In this document: one piece after another, positions 39,537 through 47,033 of the stretch | Layout: every line of letters starts with the position of its first letter | Numbering within the stretch: position 1 is the stretch's first letter | IMG/VR virus record: IMGVR_UViG_3300044951_001863 | Coordinates: 1 to 54,076 of that record | Direction: 5' to 3' (one strand) | Source of the DNA: a virus | DNA: 54,076 nt | Program-made: the position numbers and the translations under genes | The notes under the pieces: generated by a model | Database searches by the model: none | What the model saw: only the letters and a program-made list of their open reading frames with translations | Told to the model about the DNA's origin: nothing

Positions 39537-39857
39537 ATGGAATATATTATAAGTGAGAAGAGGTTATTTAGTGTTATCCTTAAATGGTTACGAAAGGAGT
39601 TTCCAAATTTAAAACGGGAAGACATAGGTCCTAACATTATTTTTTCGGAAAGTGATGGTAATATTATTTTCTTGTATAAGAAGAAACCTATGGAATTGTT
39701 TATTTCATCTGATGACAGTAGAATACATTTTTCGTTAATGGATTTTTTTAAATTAAATGAAAAACAAATCCATAAGGTAATTAAGTTATGGGTAAAGAAA
39801 GATTATAGACTACCTGTAAAAGATGTTATTATAAGAAAAAGATTCAAGTCTAATTAA
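39537..39857 (+). CDS. Tagged small protein, F-W family
   Basis: 106 residues from MEYIISEKRLFSVIL (tag with I-S-E); a longer upstream reading crosses the promoter box and is rejected. Ends LMDFFKLNEKQIHKVIKLWV, then KDYRLPVKDV, the family signature. Very basic C-terminus. Confidence 0.78.
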   Translation: MEYIISEKRLFSVILKWLRKEFPNLKREDIGPNIIFSESDGNIIFLYKKKPMELFISSDDSRIHFSLMDFFKLNEKQIHKVIKLWVKKDYRLPVKDVIIRKRFKSN

Positions 39858-39860
39858 TAT

Positions 39861-39888
39861 AACCCCCTCCCAACAGAGGGGTTTTTTT
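39861..39888 (+). terminator. Intrinsic terminator
   Basis: AACCCCCTC and GAGGGGTT around CCAACA, then a T-run. Confidence 0.9.
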
Positions 39889-40023
39889 ATGTCCAATCTC
39901 GGAAGTAACAATTACTCTCGTATGATGAACGGGGTCGTTCTTTACTCTCGTCTACTATTCTGTAAAGTGGACCCCCCTTTTTATTTTACCCTCTTCAAGG
40001 ACAAAAAAAATTTTTGGAAAATT

Positions 40024-40054
40024 TTGTGAGAAATGGGGAAATGTTATATCTTTG
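40024..40054 (+). promoter_or_regulatory. Host-type promoter
   Basis: TTG at 40024-40026, 20 bases, TATCTTTG at 40047-40054, 25 bases before the ATG at 40080. Confidence 0.78.
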
Positions 40055-40079
40055 TTGACTAATATAAAATAAAGGTGTA

Positions 40080-40625
40080 ATGGTATTGGATTATTTACAG
40101 TTGGCGAAACTTAAATTTGGTCAAAGGAAGGATGTTGATTTTGGGTTAAAGTTAAAGGATTTTATTTGTGACTGTTATGTTAGGTTATTACCGTGTTCTT
40201 ATGGTAAGAGGATTGAACAGAAAATTATACGGGAGTTTGGTATGGAGTCAGTTAAAACTCGTATGAATCGGGGGGACTCTAAGAAGAATGGAAAACACTT
40301 TGAGATTAAGGTTAGTTTTTTATCCAATCTTTCTAACGCTTATAATCTAACCCATCTTAGGCCGTGGCAGTTAATTGATTATTATTTATTTTGTTTTGTT
40401 GATTGTGAGAATGATTTCACCCCCATGTTTTTTGTAATCCCTAAACATATGATTTATAAGTTTAAAATATGTCCTATGAATGGTACTGAACTTTCTAATG
40501 AGAATAACCATAACATTGAGATGAGGTCTACTATTAATAAGGGGACAAAGGAGTATAAAGATTTATTGAAATATAATTTATTGTTTGATACATCGGCGAA
40601 ATCGTTAATGGAGTTTTTGGGGTAA
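40080..40625 (+). CDS. Possible PD-(D/E)XK nuclease
   Basis: 181 residues. RGDSKKN (D66) followed by HFEIKVS (E75-x-K77) fits the D...ExK core of restriction-type nucleases, with an N-terminal helical region and a C-terminal mixed domain (FVIPKHMIYKF). The spacing between D and ExK is short, as in some type II enzymes. It stands alone behind a host-type promoter and directly before a dispersed repeat. A homing or host-DNA-degrading enzyme is possible. The assignment is moderate. Confidence 0.6.
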   Translation: MVLDYLQLAKLKFGQRKDVDFGLKLKDFICDCYVRLLPCSYGKRIEQKIIREFGMESVKTRMNRGDSKKNGKHFEIKVSFLSNLSNAYNLTHLRPWQLIDYYLFCFVDCENDFTPMFFVIPKHMIYKFKICPMNGTELSNENNHNIEMRSTINKGTKEYKDLLKYNLLFDTSAKSLMEFLG

Positions 40626-40683
40626 TTCGTATACCGCCCGGCGGAGACTCACTTCGTTCGGGGTAATCCCAGCCCTTTTTTTT
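40621..40683 (+). repeat. Dispersed repeat, copy 1
   Basis: Carries GGTAATTCGT, TACCGCCCG, ACTCACTTCGTTCG, AATCCCAGCCC and a T-run. CCCG and CGGG around the conserved ACTCACTTCG can pair. It begins at the stop codon of the nuclease gene, and its T-rich end suggests a terminator role. Confidence 0.8.
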
Positions 40684-40694
40684 AAAACTATATT

Positions 40695-41090
40695 ATGGAA
40701 AAACTGATTACTAAAGTTCTTAATGATACTATCTCGGGATACGTGTGGTATGAGTATAGGGGTTCACACTGGATAATTAACCCCGACAATAAAACATGGG
40801 TTGTTACGGTTAGTTATACGGGATATACTTTTTATAATTATTTTTTCTTCCATAACTTATTTTCTTATATGTCTTTGGTGGTGCCGGGTAATGATAGTTA
40901 TATTTCTAATTGGATTCGTAATGGTTTGGGGATGAATTTTGTTGGCAAACATTGTTATCCTGATTATCTTCCCACCGTATATGATTGGAGAAAAGACTTT
41001 GAGGTTGATAAGGTTATTGAGAGGGGAGTTATTGTGGCCAGTCGTCCGACCTCACTTTGTTCGGGGGAATCCCAGCCCTTTTTTTCATAA
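40695..41090 (+). CDS. F-W family protein truncated by the repeat
   Basis: 131 residues. MEKLITKVLNDTISGYVWYE, HWIINPDNKTWVVTV and FFHNLFSYMSLVV, then YISNWIRNGLGMNF closely match the N-terminal 80 residues of the protein at 45733. The C-terminus reaches DKVIERGV, the first half of an ENGVKE repeat. It then becomes VASRPTSLCSGESQPF, which is repeat copy 2 translated. So the gene was cut short by repeat insertion or recombination. Confidence 0.72.
   Translation: MEKLITKVLNDTISGYVWYEYRGSHWIINPDNKTWVVTVSYTGYTFYNYFFFHNLFSYMSLVVPGNDSYISNWIRNGLGMNFVGKHCYPDYLPTVYDWRKDFEVDKVIERGVIVASRPTSLCSGESQPFFS
41033..41086 (+). repeat. Dispersed repeat, copy 2, inside a coding frame
   Basis: GTCGTCCGAC, CTCACTTTGTTCG, GGAATCCCAGCCC and a T-run. 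It aligns with copies 1 and 3 but lacks their first 20 bases. CCGA/TCGG can pair. Confidence 0.78.
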
Positions 41091-41095
41091 TATAT

Positions 41096-41126
41096 TTGGT
41101 GGATTAAATTCTTTGTTATATCTTCG
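41096..41126 (+). promoter_or_regulatory. Host-type promoter, TTCG variant
   Basis: TTG at 41096-41098, 20 bases, TATCTTCG at 41119-41126. Confidence 0.6.
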
Positions 41127-41144
41127 CTTTCTAAATAAAGAATT

Positions 41145-41582
41145 ATGGAAAAAGAATTTGTACCTTATGAGCAATCATTGGAATTAAAAGAATTGGGATT
41201 TAATGAACCTTGTTTTGGTTGGTTCAGGTCAACACTAATACCAAGTAATTTTACTGAATATTTTTTAGAGACAGAATTCGGTATGAATGAAAGCCCAAGT
41301 GATTGGGTGAATAGTAATTGTTTAGATAAGGCGTGTAGTGCTCCACTTTACAGACAAGCGTTTAGATGGTTTAGAGAGAAGTACAATCTGCATGCTGAGC
41401 CATATACATCCGATATGGGAGCAATAGAATATTGTTTTCAGATAAGAGATTTATACTCGGAAAAATACATATATGATAATTTTGTAGGGTCAGGTTCGTC
41501 TTATAGTGGTACATTTAATACTCCCGAAGAATCAGAGCTTGAATGTCTAAAAAAATTAATAGAAATCGCAAAAGAGAAATAA
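41145..41582 (+). CDS. MEKEFV-family protein, copy 1
   Basis: 145 residues. MEKEFVPYEQSLELKELGFN, CFGWFRS, PLYRQAFRWFREKYNL and a C-terminal PEESELECLKKLIEIA. The next gene is a close paralog, so this is a tandem duplication. I have seen such MEKEFV...KELGFDEPCF proteins in phages and Bacteroidetes; function unknown. The stop overlaps the next ATG by one base. Confidence 0.8.
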   Translation: MEKEFVPYEQSLELKELGFNEPCFGWFRSTLIPSNFTEYFLETEFGMNESPSDWVNSNCLDKACSAPLYRQAFRWFREKYNLHAEPYTSDMGAIEYCFQIRDLYSEKYIYDNFVGSGSSYSGTFNTPEESELECLKKLIEIAKEK

Positions 41583-41959
41583 TGGAAAAAGAATTTGTGA
41601 CTTACGAACAATCATTATCGTTAAAAGAATTAGGCTTTGATGAGGATTGTTTTGGATTTTATAATGATATGGAGAATAATAAACCAATGGGGGGTAATTT
41701 TCCTTGTGATGGAAGAAATTCAGCACCACTTTACCAACAAGCATTTAGATGGTTTAGAGAGAAGTATAAAATACATAGTTCTACTTTTTGGATGAAAATA
41801 GATAAGTCTATTTATTGGAATTATCGTTACAGTTATTTGGATGATAAGAGCACTGAATCAGTAAATAGAAGTATAGTTTATTTTATATCTCCCGAAGAAG
41901 CGGAACTTGCTTGTCTTAAAAAATTAATTGAAATAGTAAAAAATAATGTGGAATTCTAA
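41582..41959 (+). CDS. MEKEFV-family protein, copy 2
   Basis: 125 residues from MEKEFVTYEQSL; a longer upstream reading overlaps copy 1 out of frame. It keeps CFGFYND, PLYQQAFRWFREKYKI and PEEAELACLKKLIEIV. It lost about 20 residues relative to copy 1. Confidence 0.8.
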   Translation: MEKEFVTYEQSLSLKELGFDEDCFGFYNDMENNKPMGGNFPCDGRNSAPLYQQAFRWFREKYKIHSSTFWMKIDKSIYWNYRYSYLDDKSTESVNRSIVYFISPEEAELACLKKLIEIVKNNVEF

Positions 41960-42269
41960 ACCAAAGACAACTGAAACCTTATCTCGAATTGATATATTGA
42001 ACGAGTATAAGAAAAAACGAAACCAATATTATTATGAACTAATTAAATCCATTATGGATGGCGCTGTTAGTCAATGTACTATTGTTGTTCTATTGGAACC
42101 AATTAAACAACATTATCCACATTACTCATACAATAGTGTGGTGATTTATTATGACGATACTATTCATAAAATGTTATTGGATGATGATATCGCTTCGTAT
42201 GCCGATAGTAGTGGTAACATTGTGGTGACAATAGACCCACAAAGGGTTTCACAATTCAAAAAGAAATAA
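41946..42269 (+). CDS. Uncharacterised 107-residue protein
   Basis: MWNSKPKTTETLSRIDILNE, a helical N-terminal half and a beta C-terminal half. Overlaps the previous gene by 14 bases. No family recognised. Confidence 0.7.
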   Translation: MWNSKPKTTETLSRIDILNEYKKKRNQYYYELIKSIMDGAVSQCTIVVLLEPIKQHYPHYSYNSVVIYYDDTIHKMLLDDDIASYADSSGNIVVTIDPQRVSQFKKK

Positions 42270-42270
42270 G

Positions 42271-42459
42271 GTGAAAAAGAAAATAACTATTACGGGAATC
42301 TTTAATGATTTCTTCACAAATTACGAAGATAAGGAAAGTAGTGTTTCATTTGAGATTGATGATGATAAGGATTGCTCTTGTTATAAGGGTAATGGAAGAT
42401 GTTTGATTCATTTTCCACCTGAAGGTTATGTGATGTCCAATATTGATGAAACAACATAA
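42271..42459 (+). CDS. Uncharacterised small protein, GTG start
   Basis: 62 residues, starting GTG one base after the previous stop. KKKITITGIFNDFFTNYEDK, then CSCYKGNGRCLIHF, whose three Cys and His could bind metal. The ATG of the next gene overlaps its stop codon. Confidence 0.58.
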   Translation: MKKKITITGIFNDFFTNYEDKESSVSFEIDDDKDCSCYKGNGRCLIHFPPEGYVMSNIDETT

Positions 42460-42743
42460 TGGAAAAATTGGTTAATGAATATCTTAATTCTACGGTTGGG
42501 GGTAACCCCACCTTATCTGTATCAAAACAAAAAATTCATTTTGGTGGGTACAGGGGGAATATGTTTAAGACCATTTATTCTGTTAATGGAATTGTGGTTG
42601 GTTCTCGTAAGGATGGTGTTAAGAGAATATCTATGAGGTCTGAGTTATACCGTAGTGTAAGAATACTATTTTGTTTAAGTCATACAGATACTTCACGATA
42701 TTTTAATGAATGGTTAAATAATATACCGAAAGATGACAGATAG
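42459..42743 (+). CDS. F-W family protein, short form
   Basis: 94 residues. MEKLVNEYLNSTVGGN, then a beta hairpin and SRYFNEWLNNIPKDD. A shortened relative of the untagged family members. Overlaps the next gene by 11 bases. Confidence 0.65.
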   Translation: MEKLVNEYLNSTVGGNPTLSVSKQKIHFGGYRGNMFKTIYSVNGIVVGSRKDGVKRISMRSELYRSVRILFCLSHTDTSRYFNEWLNNIPKDDR

Positions 42744-43176
42744 GTTAAAGGAATTTATATTTAAAAAGTTGAGTGAGGATTTATCCCATGCGGAAGTAAT
42801 TCTACATCGGGGTAACATTTGGTTTATTGATAGGGAGAACAAGTATTGGTATTTTGAATTTCAGGAATCAGGTAGACTATTTTGGAGGTGGGGATTCTTT
42901 GATAATTTCTTTAAGTTATTTGATATTGGTTATAAAGAATATGAACCCCTGATAACAGAATGGTTTGAATTGTTTTTACATGGTAAGGTAGAGGCCACCC
43001 AAAACTTGCCACTCCCACACGTTGTGTTGTTGGAATCCGTTTTACGTAATGGGGTAAAAAAGACAATGGATTGTGGTACGGGTATGTATAGTCAGATAGA
43101 TTTGATTCTTGGTAATATTACTCCCCGACAGAAGTCCGATAATAATCATAATGTAATGGTGAGGATGTTTGGGTAA
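42733..43176 (+). CDS. Untagged F-W family protein with one ENGVKE-like unit
   Basis: 147 residues. LKEFIFKKLSED, IWFIDRENKYWYFEF, FFDNFFKLFDIG and ITEWFELFLHG match the N-terminal domain of the protein at 45733. The C-terminal part has ESVLRNGVKKTMD, one unit of the repeat that is amplified there. It links the family and the repeat protein. Confidence 0.75.
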   Translation: MTDRLKEFIFKKLSEDLSHAEVILHRGNIWFIDRENKYWYFEFQESGRLFWRWGFFDNFFKLFDIGYKEYEPLITEWFELFLHGKVEATQNLPLPHVVLLESVLRNGVKKTMDCGTGMYSQIDLILGNITPRQKSDNNHNVMVRMFG

Positions 43177-43221
43177 AACGATTATCCTTGTGGTAGAGTT
43201 GATATCTTGGTAATATTATGT

Positions 43222-43285
43222 GGTAATTCGTGTACCGCCCGACGGAAACTCACTTCGTTCGTGGGAATCCCCAGCCCCTTTTTTT
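43222..43285 (+). repeat. Dispersed repeat, copy 3
   Basis: GGTAATTCGT, TACCGCCCGACGGA, ACTCACTTCGTTCG, GGAATCCCCAGCCCC and T-run; near-identical to copy 1 over the whole length. Confidence 0.82.
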
Positions 43286-43295
43286 GATAGTTGAG

Positions 43296-43302
43296 TATTT
43301 AT
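43296..43302 (+). promoter_or_regulatory. TATTTAT box, 4 bases before ATG
   Basis: TATTTATCATTATGG precedes the gene at 43307. Confidence 0.58.
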
Positions 43303-43306
43303 CATT

Positions 43307-43612
43307 ATGGAATATATTATTAAAGAATCACAGGTTAAGAATTTAATGTGGAAATATTTTGATTCTCCTGATTATAATGTTAAGGAAACACAACATTATC
43401 TTTCCCTTGAAAACAACCATGGCAATCAGACTTGGCATTATAAGATTTATAATAATAAATTATTGGTTTCTAATGATATCATCTTTGGGTTTGCGGCCAT
43501 GTTTAATGTTTCGGGTGAGGACGCTTTGGAATATGCTGGTGAATGGTTTGAAGAAACGTATGATTATCCTGTTAATGAGATTGTTAATTGGGACTTTAGT
43601 GATGATGATTAA
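43307..43612 (+). CDS. Tagged small protein, F-W family
   Basis: 101 residues. MEYIIKESQVKNLMWKYFD tag, then FAAMFNVSGEDALEYAGEWF and ETYDYPVNEI. Own TATTTAT box. Very acidic C-terminus. Confidence 0.78.
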   Translation: MEYIIKESQVKNLMWKYFDSPDYNVKETQHYLSLENNHGNQTWHYKIYNNKLLVSNDIIFGFAAMFNVSGEDALEYAGEWFEETYDYPVNEIVNWDFSDDD

Positions 43613-43645
43613 TTTTTTTGATAATGACGATAATTGGGGATAGTA

Positions 43646-43652
43646 TATTTAT
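43646..43652 (+). promoter_or_regulatory. TATTTAT box, 15 bases before ATG
   Basis: TATATTTATTATAAAATACT upstream of the 38-residue gene at 43668. Confidence 0.45.
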
Positions 43653-43667
43653 TATAAAATACTAACT

Positions 43668-43784
43668 ATGTCAAAATCAAGAAAAATTGGTAAACCTAAA
43701 AAGAATAGAAGAAATGTTCTTAAGGAATTGAAGAGAACGAATAAGAACAATGAAATCCTTAGTCGTTTAAAAAAAGAATTTTAA
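43668..43784 (+). CDS. Tiny very basic protein (38 residues)
   Basis: MSKSRKIGKPKKNRRNVLKE and a Lys/Arg-rich helix to the end. It has a TATTTAT box before it and a terminator directly behind it, which supports a real gene. Probably binds nucleic acid or acidic proteins; unproven. Confidence 0.6.
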   Translation: MSKSRKIGKPKKNRRNVLKELKRTNKNNEILSRLKKEF

Positions 43785-43791
43785 TTTAATA

Positions 43792-43820
43792 AAACCTCAT
43801 CTTAATCGTTGAGGTTTTTT
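43792..43820 (+). terminator. Intrinsic terminator
   Basis: AACCTCA and TGAGGTT around a 10-base loop, then T-run. Confidence 0.85.
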
Positions 43821-43836
43821 ATTTAAAGTCTTCTTA

Positions 43837-43843
43837 TATTTAT
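43837..43843 (+). promoter_or_regulatory. TATTTAT box, 5 bases before ATG
   Basis: TATATTTATCATTAATG precedes the gene at 43849. Confidence 0.6.
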
Positions 43844-43848
43844 CATTA

Positions 43849-44967
43849 ATGAAATACGTATTAACAGAATCTCAATATAAAAAATTAAACGAAGCGGTTG
43901 GTGTCCCAACTAATATCGTTGACATTGCCAGACAACTATACGACAAAATGATGTCGGAACTTAAACCAACCACCAAATTAAAATCTTTCATAAAAAAACC
44001 AATAGTATTAAAGGGAAATTTTCAAATTAATGATTATAAGTTTGACACTATTAACTTGGAATTTAATGTTGATAGTTTAGATGAATATGATGTTAATGGG
44101 GATAGTAGACAAAAAATATATCTAAGAGGTATGACCCATCGTAGTACAGTGGAGATGAACAATAAATTCAATTACACTACTAATCGTGATATGGATGTAA
44201 TTGATTTGTCAATTAATATGACTTTAGATAATGACGCAACAACTCAAGATTTAATTGATGAGTTTAAAAAAGAAAAAGTAGTAATCATCTCAAGTTTGGC
44301 TCATGAGATAAAACACGGTTACGATGAATCTGTTAACCCAAACTTAAAAACCAATAAACGAGTTGAATATCAAATTGGAAGTCAAAGACAATTTGGAAAT
44401 ATACCACCATTAAATAAATTATTACATTATATGTATTTTGCTCATACCACAGAAAATTTGGTTAGAGCCACAGAATTGTATGCTGCGTTGGAGGAGGAAG
44501 GAATCACCAAAGAAGATTTTTATAAATTTATCACAAATAATAAAGTTTATGAGATTTATAAAGACGGAGCCAATTTAACTTATGAAAAACTAAGGGATGA
44601 TTTAAAAAAGATTATCCCCCAAATTAAAGAAACTTTTGACGATAATAATATTAATTATCCTGAAGATGCATCAGATGACGAAATGGTTGATGTAACATTA
44701 AAGGAGTTCTTTAAGACTTTATTGAATTGGAGAGCAGGCACAATGAAGTCATATTTAACACAAGAGTTTATTGAAGAACTCTTTGGGTTTAGTGGAAAGA
44801 AACAAAAATATTTTGACAAATATTTGGATAGGGTTACAAGATTTGGTGGTGACTATGAGAAATTCATCAAATACGAGATTAATCAGACAAGAAACATTTG
44901 TCTAAAAATGACAAAAAAATTAAGTAAATTATACTCTTTATTGAAAAACAAAAATAACCCACTTTAA
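43849..44967 (+). CDS. Tagged zinc-metalloprotease-like protein
   Basis: 372 residues. Tag MKYVLTESQYKKLNEA (L-T-E). The long N-terminal beta domain is followed by SLAHEIKHGYDE with HExxH at 152-156, and RATELYAALEEE supplies a third acidic ligand, as in gluzincin-type proteases. The C-terminal ~100 residues are helical. A packaged protease that cleaves host or virion proteins is a reasonable inference. Own TATTTAT box and terminator. Confidence 0.78.
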   Translation: MKYVLTESQYKKLNEAVGVPTNIVDIARQLYDKMMSELKPTTKLKSFIKKPIVLKGNFQINDYKFDTINLEFNVDSLDEYDVNGDSRQKIYLRGMTHRSTVEMNNKFNYTTNRDMDVIDLSINMTLDNDATTQDLIDEFKKEKVVIISSLAHEIKHGYDESVNPNLKTNKRVEYQIGSQRQFGNIPPLNKLLHYMYFAHTTENLVRATELYAALEEEGITKEDFYKFITNNKVYEIYKDGANLTYEKLRDDLKKIIPQIKETFDDNNINYPEDASDDEMVDVTLKEFFKTLLNWRAGTMKSYLTQEFIEELFGFSGKKQKYFDKYLDRVTRFGGDYEKFIKYEINQTRNICLKMTKKLSKLYSLLKNKNNPL

Positions 44968-44980
44968 TAGTGGGTTTTTT
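44955..44980 (+). terminator. Intrinsic terminator
   Basis: AACCCACTTTAATAGTGGGTT with a T-run, overlapping the gene end. Confidence 0.88.
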
Positions 44981-44993
44981 ATTTATAATTTAT

Positions 44994-45001
44994 TATCTTT
45001 G
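44994..45001 (+). promoter_or_regulatory. TAnnTTTG -7 element
   Basis: TATCTTTG 13 bases before the ATG at 45015. No TTG at -33. Confidence 0.55.
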
Positions 45002-45014
45002 TTAAAAATACAAA

Positions 45015-45290
45015 ATGGATAGTTTAACAGTTGCAGTAACACACAGACGAGGTGAAAATAAAAGAAATTATTTTGACATCGCTTTCCCAAAAGACCAAGA
45101 GTTATTATCGGTTAAGGAATCAACAATGATGTTAGCTGCTGGCATGTCTATGTTGATTAAAGCCGGACACAAAAGAGGTGATTTTAAAGATTACGAAATG
45201 TTTGAATATGTAATTGATTATATGAAAAGTGAGTTTGTGTCCACAGAGTCCTTTGAAGACACAACAATCCAACCAAACACAATTAGATAG
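45015..45290 (+). CDS. Uncharacterised 91-residue protein
   Basis: MDSLTVAVTHRRGENKRNYF, then a helical MMLAAGMSMLIKAGHKRGDF and a C-terminal acidic helix. First gene of a unit that runs to 47010. No family recognised. Confidence 0.7.
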   Translation: MDSLTVAVTHRRGENKRNYFDIAFPKDQELLSVKESTMMLAAGMSMLIKAGHKRGDFKDYEMFEYVIDYMKSEFVSTESFEDTTIQPNTIR

Positions 45291-45291
45291 T

Positions 45292-45732
45292 ATGGAAAAC
45301 GAGAATAATGACGATTATTATGAAATACCCAACGGACTCGTTCGTCGTGTGGTAAATGAAACAACAATTGGATTGAAAGATTCATATATGAATGTATGCG
45401 ATATTGAAATACCTGAAAGATTTAATACTGTAATTTTAAAATTGTGTCCTGAAATTAGAGAGGTTGTCACAATTGGTTATAAAAGTAATAGTGTTTATAA
45501 CCCTGTAAATTTTGAACCAATTTGGAAATTTTTGGTTGGTATTAATATATTTTTTAATGAAGACGATATACCAAAAGGTGATAAATCTCATTATGAAGAA
45601 TTATTTAATGATTATTTTAAAATGACCTATGGAGGAGAAATGGATTTTATAACATTCAAAGTTGAATCTATGATTGTTCCTCCGGTAAAAACTAATGAGG
45701 ATAAGTTTTTTGAATTATTCAAAAAGAAATAG
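45292..45732 (+). CDS. Uncharacterised 146-residue protein
   Basis: Start at MENENNDDYYEI, one base after the previous stop. Acidic N-terminus, then a beta domain and a helix YEELFNDYFKMTYGG. Directly precedes the repeat protein. Confidence 0.7.
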   Translation: MENENNDDYYEIPNGLVRRVVNETTIGLKDSYMNVCDIEIPERFNTVILKLCPEIREVVTIGYKSNSVYNPVNFEPIWKFLVGINIFFNEDDIPKGDKSHYEELFNDYFKMTYGGEMDFITFKVESMIVPPVKTNEDKFFELFKKK

Positions 45733-47010
45733 ATGGAAAAGATTATCAATAGATTAATAATTGAGGGTGTTGAAGGTTGTGATGTATATCATCATAATAA
45801 ATCTACTTGGTTAATATTCACGGATACAAAACAATGGGTTGTTGAGTTAACTAATGGTGGAACTTTATGGTACAATTATAGTTTTTTCAATAATTTATTT
45901 CAATATGTTTCTTTGGATGTTGTGGATAATCAACAATACATCACCAAATGGATGGAAAGTTTTATTAAAAAGGGGTTGAACCAAACATCAGACAATCCGT
46001 TTGAATTTAAAGATGTTATTGAAAATACGATTAAATATGGGTCTATTGATTCCGTTAAAGTAAGCGAATACTCCTTGGGGTTTGCCAAGAGGCAAAAGGA
46101 TTGTGAAGACACAATTCAAAATGGTGTGAGAAAAACCTTATGGATTTGTGCAGAACGAGAAAAGTTGGTTGAGACAACTCTTAATAATGGTGTAAAAGAA
46201 ACTAATCCTGTTGATGTGATGAAGTTTTTTGACAATAAAATGGAAGAGGTATTACAAAATGGGATAAAAAACACTCAGAATAACCCGTATCTTAATGAAA
46301 GTTGGATTGAAGGTGTTATTAAAAAGGGTGTAAAACATACCGAAGATGGTGATTGGTTAGTCGGTGATGTAAGGTTGGATGATATTATTGAAAATGGGGT
46401 GAAAGAAATTTACGATTATAAAGGTCATAGATGGGATGTTAAAGATGTTATTCAAGATGGGGTGAGAGATATTTCCCCAATGACACAATATACTGATTGG
46501 CAAGTTGAAGAAATAATTGAAAATGGTGTGAAAGAAACCCACGATGACGCATATCACCACAAAGGAAGAATAGATGGTGTGATTAATAATGGTGTTAAGG
46601 AAATTTATAATTATAAAGGTTTTAGACCACGCAACATAGATGATATCATTCAAACCGGTGTTAAGGAAACAAAGACACCCGGTAAAGATGGAGATATTAT
46701 GTCAACCGTTGAATGGATGAAAGAAAATAACTCAACTAGTTATCCCAAAATGATTGAAGATGTTATTAATAATGGTGTTAAAGAAACCCAACCATTACCA
46801 GAACAAAGTGGTGAACTAAGAGGTTATGGGGATTACTATAACCTAAAAGAAGATAGAACAAAAGCATTTATAGATTATCTTGAGGAAACAATTAAATTTG
46901 GTGTGAAAGAAGTTTATTGGTTACCAAAAGAACATAAACAAATTGACAGTAATGTTAACCCTATTGATGATGTTATTGAGAATGGTGTTAAAGAAGGAAC
47001 TTTAATTTAG
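45733..47010 (+). CDS. F-W domain fused to an ENGVKE repeat array
   Basis: 425 residues. Residues 1-80 are the untagged F-W domain (INRLIIEGVEGCDVYHHNK, TWLIFTDTKQWVVEL, FFNNLFQYVSLDV, YITKWMESFI). The remainder is about a dozen degenerate copies of [D/E]-x-I-x-N-G-V-K-E-[TI], spaced 20 to 40 residues apart. Clear units include DIIENGVKEI, DVIQDGVRDI, EIIENGVKET, DVINNGVKET and ETIKFGVKEV. This looks like a solenoid or bead-on-string array. Truncated or single-unit relatives are at 40695 and 42733. Function unknown; a scaffold or binding protein is plausible. Confidence 0.82.
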   Translation: MEKIINRLIIEGVEGCDVYHHNKSTWLIFTDTKQWVVELTNGGTLWYNYSFFNNLFQYVSLDVVDNQQYITKWMESFIKKGLNQTSDNPFEFKDVIENTIKYGSIDSVKVSEYSLGFAKRQKDCEDTIQNGVRKTLWICAEREKLVETTLNNGVKETNPVDVMKFFDNKMEEVLQNGIKNTQNNPYLNESWIEGVIKKGVKHTEDGDWLVGDVRLDDIIENGVKEIYDYKGHRWDVKDVIQDGVRDISPMTQYTDWQVEEIIENGVKETHDDAYHHKGRIDGVINNGVKEIYNYKGFRPRNIDDIIQTGVKETKTPGKDGDIMSTVEWMKENNSTSYPKMIEDVINNGVKETQPLPEQSGELRGYGDYYNLKEDRTKAFIDYLEETIKFGVKEVYWLPKEHKQIDSNVNPIDDVIENGVKEGTLI

Positions 47011-47012
47011 TA

Positions 47013-47019
47013 TATTTAT
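47013..47019 (+). promoter_or_regulatory. TATTTAT box, 14 bases before ATG
   Basis: TATATTTATAATAAAAAAAT upstream of the lipoprotein gene at 47034. Confidence 0.5.
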
Positions 47020-47033
47020 AATAAAAAAATGTT

